Source: Hemerocallis citrina
Lineage: Eukaryota > Streptophyta > Magnoliopsida > Asparagales > Asphodelaceae
DNA length: 64,000 nt
Assembly (NCBI GenBank): GCA_017893485.1
Contig: CM030364.1
Location: forward strand, 40,093,825-40,157,824
Direction of reading: 5' to 3'
The notes beneath the pieces were generated by a model that did not search any database, was not told the origin of the DNA, and saw only the letters and a list, made by a program, of their open reading frames with translations. Each line of letters starts with the position of its first letter. Position 1 is the first letter of the stretch. This document shows, piece after piece, positions 55,214-64,000 of the stretch. Made by a program: the position numbers and the translations under genes.

Positions 55214-56874
55214 TCAGGTGTCCCACTGTATGAGCTCTTCAATCTCCTCTTTAAGAGCCCGACAATCATCCGTGTCGTGACCGTGGTCCCTGTGAAAGTG
55301 GCACCACTTATCCCTGTTCCTTTTCTTGCCTGGGGTATTCATTCTAGGGGGAGCGCAGAGTAGCCCTTCCTTGTCCACCTCCATAAGAACTATTGATATA
55401 TTAGTATTGAGGGGGGTGAACTTCTCAAACCGAGGAGCTGAGCGGCGTTGGCCATTGTCGTCCCTCTGGGATTTCTGGGACCCTTCTTCGCCCGTATTCT
55501 TCCGTTTGTTCCTTGAAGATGATTCTTCAATAGTGGGGGGGTTGAGAGCCTCTTCCACTCGTATGTACTTCTCCACCCTGAGTAGGAGTTCTGAGAAGTC
55601 CTGAGGAGGCTTCTTGGCAAGGAACGCCTTGAGGCGAGCGTTAGATACGTTGCGCTCGAATGCGGCAAAGGCTACTGATTGGTTAAGGGAGGAAATGGTC
55701 CGGGCTTCGGCGATGAAGCGTCGAATGTAATCCCTTAGGCGTTCACCCTTTCTTTGGTTGAGGGTCACCAGAGATACACTTATTTTCTTGGCCCGACGGC
55801 TACTCATGAAATGAGTAAGGAAGAGCCCTTCGAACTGATTGAATGAGAAGATGGAGGTCGGGGCGAGTCAAGAGTACCATTCTCCCGCAGGCCCCTTCAG
55901 CGTGGCAGGGAAGATCTTACAGAGGAGGGCGTCTGAAGCATGGTGGATCATCATGAGAGTTTTGAAACTCTCTATGTGATCCGCGGGGTCCGACTCCCCG
56001 GTATACGACTCGAAGTGATGCGACTTGAAGTTTTCTGGGATAGGGGCCTCCATGATGGTGCGGGAAAATGGAGGCCTGCTCAGGCGGAGGTTTATCGCCT
56101 GTTGCTCTTCTTCCCTGTCAATTCAGTCGAGGCGCCTCTCCATCTTGTTGAGATGACGGTAGACCGAGTCTTCTCTTCGATCATATCTTGCCGAGCGCTG
56201 GGACTCATCTTCGTACGAGGGTGGACTGGGGCTGCGACGATGGCAGCTTGGAGATAGACGAGGTTTGGGAGTGTGAAGGCGGCTTGGGGCAGGTTCAGGA
56301 CTAGGTGCCCGTTGCTCGTAGTTGGGAGCGACGTTGAAGGCCCGCAGAACGGCCTCTTGAAAATCTTGGAGCTCCACCCTTGTGACTGGTGCCTCTCCAG
56401 CTTGGTGGTCCCTATGTGTGGCTCGGCTTACTAGAGAATGATTTCTCCACCGATGACGCTGAGGAGACTCTCTTCGCCTCCTCGGGGGAGGGGATCTTTT
56501 GGTCCTCGGCCGGTGGGGGGTCCGGACTCTTGAGACCCCTGGGTGCTCAGGTTGATGGACTCCCCCAAGGGCTCGCCATCTATTCAGGTGAGTTCGGAGG
56601 TCGACCCCCTTTTGGCGGTCGGCAATTACTTGACGAAGATCCCGCTCGGGAGGGCTTTGAGAAGTCATAGATTCAACTGAAAGATTGGGAACCGCAATAT
56701 GGTCATGAGAAGGATGTTGCTTTGGACGACTCCAACGGGAGCCCCCCAGGCAGCCCCCCGAGACCCTGGAGGGGCCTGTTGAGGGGGAGCACCTTGAGCT
56801 GGAGGAGGGGGAGGAGGAAGAGAAGTGGTTCTTCGGCTGGAGACCGCTGCCTTCCCCTTCTCTTTTGGATACAT
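55214..56874 (-). pseudogene. gag: Tat-type gag, broken
   Basis: From 56,874 the reading has a proline-rich start, an R/S/P-rich part ending HLNKMERRLD, then after a frame change the core MEAPIPENFKSHHFESYTGE and FPATLKGPAGEWYS. A TGA at 55,868-55,870 (from CGA by one change) interrupts WYS and LAPTSIFSFNQF. The rest has FLTHF, DYIRRFIAEA and the terminal CHFHRDHGHDTDDCRALKEEIEEL, all typical of Tat/Ogre gag. The stop and two frame changes make it non-functional. Confidence 0.88.
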
Positions 56875-56927
56875 GGCTTGAAACTAGTCTCGCTGATGAA
56901 GTTAGGTCGGGTTACTTTTTCGTTTCC

Positions 56928-56944
56928 CACAGATGGCGCCAATC
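56928..56944 (-). promoter_or_regulatory. Primer binding site of the Tat-type element
   Basis: Minus-strand TTGGCGCCATCTGTGGGAA starts next to the 5' LTR. Tat and Ogre elements use nearly the same site. Confidence 0.85.
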
Positions 56945-57524
56945 TGTTGCTGCTGATTTTGGTGTGGGAAAAAACAGATGAATTTGTGGATTCTTGGAGA
57001 AAATAATAAAGCAAACCTGTTAACCTGTTGACCTTTACCAATGTGTTGATTGGTTTCTTGCCGCTGCCGTTGACCTGCAAAAATTACGAAACACCGGGAT
57101 GGATCCTGACGACGCACCCTCCGACGCTCTTGTCAGTAATCTAAATGATTATAAAAGAGCTTTAATTGGAAAAGTATTGATTACCTTCTTATGGTGGGGA
57201 GAGGAGTTTTTATAGTCACCTTAGGGATTCGTTTCGAGATAAGAACATATCTCTACTTTCCGGTGTGAATGGATAGAAGCGGTTAAGATCACTTCTTAGG
57301 GATAATTATGAATCTGAATTCTTTTTATCCTTCTGAACTGGTTTGAATCGGGTTGGGACCCGTACCCAGTAAGACAGATCCGTTTATGGGTCATTGGGCT
57401 TTGAAGAAAGACCCAGTTCCCATTTCAGATCCGTTTGTAGGTGAAATTACCGTTTTACTCCTGAGCTTTAAGATTTCTGTCCGATTTAAACGGTTCCGAT
57501 TTAATTCTATTTTTAGTCATATCA
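56945..57524 (-). repeat. 5' LTR of the Tat-type element
   Basis: 580 bp, TGTTGCTGCTG to CATATCA, pairing with 43,643-44,220 with numerous substitutions. Confidence 0.93.
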
Positions 57525-57808
57525 AATGAACATATATTGCAAATATAGATGAACATAGCTAGAGTCAAAGAGTGACATATTGGAAGAGTAAAGGAGAAAT
57601 ATACTCAAAATAAATAAATACTTACATGATACGAGTAATGATAATCAAAAGGCAAGCCAATAATTATGAAGATTACTTTGTTACATAGATCGAGTTACTT
57701 CGCTGAATAGGTACGAGGGAATAACAATCATTTCCATGTGGTTGGCCATGGAGATGGTATTTATAGCACGTTGTTCTTCTTTGGAAAGATTGAGACGTGT
57801 CCATCAAG
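57525..57808. other. Sequence between Tat-type LTR and MITE
   Basis: No coding sequence is recognised. The word GATGAACATA is partly repeated at the start. Confidence 0.4.
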
Positions 57809-58014
57809 CAGGGCCGGCTCCCACCTTGAAGCCGGTGAGGCGATTGCTTCAAGCCTCTGAATTTTTTGTAATTTTAGTGTTCCCCAAATTTGTATTTTTC
57901 TTATAAATATAGACACATATTTTGTGCGATAAAAATTATATTATTATTATGGGCTCCAAAAATAATTATTTGGGTCTTTCGTCTCGGGCCCCCGGGAACT
58001 CAGGGCCGACCCTG
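57809..58014. mobile_element. hAT-type MITE, 206 bp
   Basis: The ends CAGGGCCGGCTCC and (reverse complement of the right end) CAGGGTCGGCCCTG form imperfect inverted repeats. The flanking 8-mers CCATCAAG and CTGTCAAG match at 6 of 8, fitting the 8-bp duplication of hAT elements. It has no transposase. Confidence 0.82.
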
Positions 58015-58199
58015 CTGTCAAGTACAAACTCTGAAACATGCATTAGCAACGGGTTATTTGGATCGGAACTTGCATTTTTATTCGAGTTTCTATAATCTGG
58101 ATACCATAAATGTGCAAACATTTGCATAACTATCTGTACACGAAGCAAAGAAAATCCTACAATTCAGAATCTACTAAATCATTTGACGAATAATCTCCA

Positions 58200-59950
58200 C
58201 TTCATACAAAAAGAGTTTCTCTCTCTAGATTTTCTAGAGAGAGAGAAGCTCCCCAAAAAAAATCCAAAAAGAAAATTCTTCTAGGTCTGAGTTTGGAGGG
58301 GGTGACGGTCGAGATCTCGCCGCCCCGTTCGCCGTTCGCCGTTCGACGCCCCCTACCCGTTCACCCTTCACCCACCTCCACCTCCATCCGAAACCCCCGT
58401 CCACCGCGACGTCGTCGTCCCCAGCGCCTTCAGCGAGCTCTCCTCTAGTCGTGCTCCCCTCTCCTCACTAGGCTCCGAAGTCGGGGACACCAAAGTTGGC
58501 GGTGGGTCGAAAGCGCCGACGCCACGTCCACCTCAGATCTGGGCGCCCAATGATCTCGAAGTCGCTGACCCAGATCTGATCTCCTTAGATCTGGGCGACG
58601 GCGAGAGGGGCGCCCCCCCTCCCCCCCACGTCGCACTCCCATATGGGGAGGCCGTGTCGACACCTATGTGTGGGTGGTATTGTTGCCGTGTCGACGCCTT
58701 TGTGTGGGTGGTGTTGGCAGCAATAGATCTGATCTCCTCAATATCTATTGCCGTGTCGACACCTTTGTGTGGGTGGTGTGGAGGGTGTAGTATGTTGTAT
58801 CGCACGTTGTGGAGCTTGGGCCCGAAGATGGGGTCTCTTCATGATGTGCGCTCACTTATCTCAACTTTCGGGGTGTCCGACGATGCCGCCAGTCACAGCG
58901 TATACTATCATGCTATTGAGCTTCCTCCAGCTTAGGTCACTGCCTCTTACAGCGTGTGTGTATGTGTGGTGAGAAATCGCCTGAGAGCACAAGAGCGTGA
59001 GAGAGGTGAAGGTATCCTCTCTACGGCTCTCTCTTGGAGCAGGGTCTTTGGGTGGGGGGAGCGAGATAGTTGTTTGCTGAGAAATCGCATGAGAAAGCAC
59101 AAACGTAAGAAAGGTGAAGGTATCCTCTGCACGGCTCTCTCTTTGGTAGCGGCTGTGGGAGCTGTTGGCACATTTGTAGGATGAGTGGAGTAGATTGTGG
59201 GAGGCTGCATCCGGGTTGCTTCACCTGATGACCACAGTTGACGAGGCACCACCACCACTACGCCCTCATAATGGAAGCTGACGCCTAACGTCATCGCCCG
59301 TTGTGGCGAGAGAAGAAGGTGATACTTCAATCAGCTGGGTCTTGTATTGATTTTCTGATTGAGAGAGTGTGTGAGAGAGTGGGTGAGTGAAGATGTTGCT
59401 CCGCACTACGCTATGGTGGTGTTGGTCTGTATTTGGTCTGTATTTGTGAGAAATCACTGGAGATAGCAAGGGCGTGAGAGAGGTGAAGGTATCCTCTTCA
59501 CGGCTCTCTCCTTGACTATGGTTTTTTGGTGAGGGTGTGATTATCGCAAGATTGTGGGAGGATAGGAGGTGTAGATAGAGCTTGGCGGTTGTCCAAACTC
59601 TGTATGCGGGGCTTGGGCCCAAAGATGGGGTCCCCCCAGCGAGGAGAAGGCAGGGCTCGGCGAGTGATAAAATCCTGTCAGACTTGTCTCAGGTGGGTGT
59701 GCATATACCGTGGAGGCAGTGTACGAAGTTAAACTGACGTACATACAATCCTGCTGGACCGAGCTTGTTTGTCGGTCCACCCTCTAGAATTGTTGGAAGG
59801 ATTTGTTGTTTGTACGGGTCATGTTGCTTCATGTATGTTTTATTTTCTGTCTGTAGTTTGTAATCTGGCCCAGTACTCTGGGTTTATTTCGTTAAGTTCT
59901 TATTAATGAAACTGGGTGGCCATATTCCACCTTTTCCCTAAATAAAAAAA
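58200..59950 (+). mobile_element. LINE-like relic without open frame
   Basis: A GC-rich, C-rich 5' part (58,290-58,640) is followed by repeats of GTGTCGACACCTTTGTGTGG (58,655-58,790). Three related segments contain GGTGAAGGTATCCTCT (about 59,010, 59,117 and 59,484). The end CTTATTAATGAAACTGGGTGG and TTTTCCCTAAATAAAAAAA resembles a plant L1 3' end with A-tail. No endonuclease or RT is present, so it is a deletion derivative or a non-autonomous family. Confidence 0.5.
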
Positions 59951-61333
59951 TAATACATTTTTATTGAAAACAAAAAAAGTTTAAGAAGTTTTTTTAGATT
60001 TTCCTTTCTTGTGTTATTTTTGCAGCAACTAGCAAATAACAATTTTCCCTTTTCTTATGGTGCTTTTTTAAAAATAATTTTATTTCTAATGAAACAAGAT
60101 AGCTGTGGGGATTATCAATGAATAAAATATAGGACAAATTTATGCAACTCTCTGTTTTTTTTAAATCAAAATCGCTGATCGACTCGTGAATTTTATAATA
60201 AATCTAAAAATTTTCCTCCAATACAAAGGACTTCAATTTTCATACCCAACCGGCCTATTGTCTTGCCTAGCTTGGTTAGCTCTATTTACTAAGTAACACT
60301 TTATTTTCTTTTCTTCAAAAGAAACACTTTATTTACGCGGATGGAACTTTTTAAGATTCAAGCTGGTGCTACCGTGTGTAAATTGCACGGCTTAAAATAT
60401 TTTTAAGGGGCTCATAAAATTATATAAAACTCTCAAAAAATGTGAGAGAATTATGAAAAATTTATAAATATCATTCATACCGTAATTACTAAAATTTAAT
60501 TATCATCATCACATAAGCAGATAATTTAGAGAATCACTGTTAGACCATAATATTATACAATTGAATATTACTAAAGCTACTGCGGGGTTGCAGGAGTAGG
60601 GATAGAGGTGGATTTAGGAAGAGCTGTGAGATTTTGTGAAGTTGGGAAAGTGAGAGGGGAAGAGACTATGTTTGAGGGATTAGACTTTTAATTTTCTTTT
60701 TGTTATTTTAAAAATCATGCATAGTACACGTGTTAGTTAAATGGGAATTCCTAGTTTCACTCTCATTTTCTCTATTTCAAAATAGAGAAAGGAGAGAGGG
60801 TAGACTCTCTCTCCTATTAGTACTTACCCTATGCAAATTGCAAAGATTAAAATAATTTTGAGAGAGTCTTAAAATTATATGAAACAAAAAACTTTAGAGA
60901 TGCCCCTTAACTATATCGATCACAATATAATTAAAAGATAAAAAATCTACAAATTAACATATTATCACTTCTAAACCAACCAACATAATTCTATATTTCA
61001 ATTCAATTTAAAGGAAAGAAAAAAAAAAGTCGAATAATTATTGAAGTTCGGCTGTAGCTCTTCTCAGACTCCTTGATGTACTCTGCTATCTCCTTCTTGA
61101 CAGTGTGCTTCTCAGCCGCTTTCCCTCTCAAATCAAGCATTCCCTCTCAAATTAAATATAATCAACATCAGAAACACATGGAGGAAACAATAATTAATAA
61201 TTAGTTATATCAAAAGATGACAAATGTATAGATTACCAATTCATGTTTTCAAACCAACATCATTCTATATTTTCTATTCAATTGAAAGGAAACCCCAAAA
61301 TTCACGACGTGTGTAACTTTTCAACAATTTTAG
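59951..61333. other. AT-rich stretch, no gene assigned
   Basis: Two related words, AAAATATTTTTAAGGGGCTC with AATTATATAAAACTCTC (60,390-60,440) and AAAATAATTTTGAGAGAGTC with AATTATATGAAAC (60,850-60,890), suggest a diverged repeat. A hairpin CCGTG...CACGG is at about 60,373-60,391. Nothing more is identified apart from the fragment at 61,040-61,140. Confidence 0.4.
61040..61140 (-). other. Short coding-like fragment of unknown origin
   Basis: On the minus strand 61,140-61,040 reads KAAEKHTVKKEIAEYIKESE, with coding-like codon use and GC content above its AT-rich surroundings. It could be an exon or captured gene piece. I do not recognise the protein. Confidence 0.3.
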
Positions 61334-64000
61334 TGTCACACCGCGCTTCCCAAAATACGGAAATACGAGCCCGTGACGTAGGCCCAGCGAATGATTTTAA
61401 TATTATTCATAAGCTGTACCAATCCCAACTCAACAATACTCAGAAAATTATATCACAACCACGCAAATAATAACATCACAGAACAATAATTGAATTCAAG
61501 AAATTAATAATCCAACATGATAATAATGCTGAGAAATAAGTAGCAGTTACGGGTCGAAAGCCCGGGGTACAATTCTAAATAAATAAAAGAATTACAATGA
61601 ATGAAAAAGAACATGAAGGGGAATAATTTATTATCAAGCAGTTGCTCCAATCTAAAAGTACTGCTCGCCGACTCCTTCTGGTAGATCCTCAGGTTCACCT
61701 ATGGCTGGGTTAACTAAAGAAGAAAAATAAATGTCCTTAGAGCAAGTATGGACGGCAAGTAGTGAAAACAGAGAGTAAAGGAGTAAGGTACGTGTAGGAA
61801 ATATGAATCAAGATCAAATTTTGCAAGAACAATAATGGTACTAATAGCAATGGTCTTTATCAAGTATATATGCATGTCAACTAGGTCGATTATCAAGTTG
61901 TTTCTCCTAACTAGTGCACGTACTACTGCATCCCATACTACAGGTTCGATGCACGCACAACAGTGTTCGTTTTAGACTTCGTGGTGGGGTCTACAGAGCG
62001 TGTACTCGGGTATATCACGATAACAAGATAACAAGATAACAAGTTCATGTTTCCACAAGTGTTCTCCACCTTCCATGTAACCAGTCCATGTAACAGGAGG
62101 GCCCTACCGAGTACATTTTCTGAGACGGTCCACTACTAGGTCAACCCTTAGAACCCCGGCTTGTTTAGTATTTTATTACTAAGTCATATATGCACATGCG
62201 GGTGGTCATAAAAGTGTCAAGTGAATGATGATAATGCAGCAACATGGTATATTACACAATAATAAGCAAGAAACAGTAAATCTGAAATAGCTGACACAGT
62301 CACACTAAAACAGGTATAACTCCTAGACTAAAGCTCCAAATTCGGACTTCTAGTAGGCTATGGACATCTAGACAGATAGGGCTACAAGTTATATTCAAGG
62401 ACTTTCTTCTAGTTCTAACTGTATCTCGGCTGAAAACTCCATTCTTTGCAGGTTAGCTGTTCTGGCAGCAGCTAGGTGTCAACTTCTAAGAGGTGAAAAC
62501 ATGGTATAAATATATTATAAAAATCTACAGAAATTTGAGGTGAACCCTAAGCATGTCTATAAGGTTCCTGGAAAATTTCATAGCATTCTAACACTTCTAC
62601 ATATTATTACACCATCGAATATGTCGAGGTTATAGTAATTTCTGCAGTCTGAAAATGTAGGCTAGCGGGGACTAAAAATGTTATATCTTACAGCTCGTGA
62701 CTTCAAATTAAGATTTGTCACTTGGGTTGGAAACTAGGTCCAATGGGTAAAAACTCTCTTTTATATCTTGTGTGCTAAATCTCATATTTACAGGGTCGAA
62801 ACCTCTGTGCTAAACAATACATGCAACAAGAATTTTATAAAAACTACCATGTTTATATTCATTAAGTGAGTAGTTATCGAACTAATGAATCACACATATA
62901 TCAAGATTAATGTAAAGCAAGCATTGTGAATTTTCTAAATAAAAAGCCAAGTGAATTTATCAAGTTCAAGTCACAAGATTTCATATAAATAATATGCATT
63001 TAATCACTGCGTGTTTTCCTCATGTACAAATTTATTTATTTATTTATTCATGTCAAATGTATGTCTAGGCTTGGGTTTGAGTCAATGGATAATAAAAGAA
63101 ATCAAAAGTACGTCGGGTTAGCTCGTGTAAACCCTCGATACTCTTAACGAGATGGGACACAAGGCAAAATTATCGATAGATAAATTGGAACTACTTGCAT
63201 AAGAGGTCAACTAATCTTGAACTAGAATGAGTAAAATAGTTCAAGTGGACTTGCCTTTTTCGTAGTAGTCGATTCAATAAAATAAGAATAACGGGATCAG
63301 AATCCCGGGGAACAATCCCAAGAGACACGTGCAAAATACGTGCGAGAACTCAACAGCAACAAACAGCAACAGTAGCTATCCCCCACACAAGATCGGCCAA
63401 AACAACAAGGTAGCAAGAGGGATTCAGTGCGGGTAGAACACAGAACAGCGGCAGCAGCGAATCAGGATTCGATCTCGCAGCAGATCCAATCCGAACACGG
63501 AACAGCGGTGGTGGGATCGGTGTGCGCCGAACAGCAAACAGCAAGAGCGGCCAATCGCCGTTCGTCTCCTTCCTTCGATCGAAGAGAGGGAATAGCGCGA
63601 GCCTCGGCGACAGCGCGGTGTGGCGTGGACGGCTGGTGGTGACTGAGTCGACGGTGTTGGTCGGGAAGCGACGCAACCACAAGCGACGGCGAACGGCTCC
63701 GGCGAGAGCGAAGCTCTGTTTCGTGATCGAAACAGAGGAAGACGGAGACGGAGTCTTCTGGGCTTGGGCGGCGCCGGCGAGACTGTGAAGAGCTTGCGGT
63801 GATGTTGCGAAGGTGATCGAAGTGGTTGGGAGAGGGCGACAGTGGTTCGAAGGTGATGTCGGAGTGGGTTCGTCGATGGAGTTGGGTTCGGCTTTGGGGA
63901 GGTCGAAGCGGAGAATAATGGAGATGAGGACGGGGCTAGGTGGTGACTGAGGTGGCATTGGTGACGGCAATGGAGGAACGAGGTCGGGGATGTGATGGAG
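61334..64000 (-). repeat. Long LTR-like sequence running off the window
   Basis: The left edge TGTCACACCGCGCTTCC is the reverse complement of a common gypsy LTR end (...GGTGTGACA). The part near 63,350-63,970 is GC-rich and on the minus strand gives a proline-rich open frame of 206 codons, which I take as transcribed leader, not a gene. Layout resembles the gypsy 2 LTR at 1,793-4,867. The other end, primer site and coding parts are outside the window. Confidence 0.55.

Larger units (their letters stand above)
43643..57524 (-). mobile_element. Tat-type gypsy retrotransposon without pol, carrying a nested Athila-type element
   Basis: Two LTRs (43,643-44,220 and 56,945-57,524) bound it. Next to the right LTR the minus strand has a primer site TTGGCGCCATCTGTGGGAA, typical of Tat/Ogre elements, and next to the left LTR a purine tract AGGAGTGGGGGGCTCG. 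Inside are a gag and long tandem repeats but no protease, RT or integrase. Without the nested insertion it is about 7.4 kb. The LTRs differ at many positions, so it is clearly older than the element nested in it. No clean target duplication was seen. Confidence 0.9.

Noticed and set aside
60350..60450. Helitron-like hairpin CCGTG...CACGG
   Set aside because: No terminal CTRR at the right distance and no TC start found.
63350..63970. 206-codon proline-rich frame
   Set aside because: It lies in a GC-rich LTR leader, has no domain, and its composition explains the lack of stops.

Overview
The window is nuclear DNA of a flowering plant. The evidence is GT-AG introns, long LTR retrotransposons of the chromovirus, Tat, Athila and Copia groups, plant L1-type LINEs, a CACTA DNA transposon, Helitrons, MITEs and inserted plastid DNA. 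I cannot fix the clade from the sequence. Nearly all of it is mobile DNA. The one recognisable host gene is the 5' part of a GH27 alpha-galactosidase.

Bases 1-28,032 form a nest of insertions. An old Ty3/gypsy gag-pol fragment (1-1,792, minus) is broken by the 3' LTR of a second chromovirus (gypsy 2, minus). That LTR (1,793-4,867 plus 24,282-24,579) is split by a Copia element (4,868-24,281, minus). The Copia pol is split by a 14.5-kb CACTA element (9,100-23,629). The CACTA element carries a frameshifted TNP2-type transposase, remnants of a second gene, plastid DNA (an inverted-repeat piece and a ycf2 fragment) and two generations of tandem repeats, including nine copies of a 392-393-bp unit. 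The gypsy 2 internal region (24,580-28,032) closes the nest.

From about 28,470 a host promoter and four exons (28,559-28,719; 32,076-32,134; 42,603-42,659; 42,803-42,837) encode 104 in-frame codons of an alpha-galactosidase with signal peptide. Intron 1 holds an antisense 5'-truncated LINE with a 15-bp target duplication. Intron 2 (10.5 kb) holds a small Helitron, a MITE between two (TA)n tracts, a full-size but dead LINE and a second Helitron. I did not find the remaining exons within the next 21 kb.

Bases 43,643-57,524 are a Tat-type retrotransposon with a gag and 115-117-bp tandem repeats but no pol. Inside it sits a young Athila-type deletion derivative (45,616-52,063, perfect 5-bp target duplication, about 11 LTR differences in 1,657 bp, intact gag). 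This element has many copies of the palindrome CAGTCGACTG, mostly in pairs 19-21 bp apart.

The right end (57,525-64,000) has a hAT-type MITE, an ORF-less LINE-like relic, an unassigned AT-rich stretch and the start of another long LTR that runs off the window. The most unusual points are two in-frame GT-AG intron-like insertions in the gag-pol of the first gypsy element, the paired palindromes, the plastid cargo and the homogeneous 393-bp array.
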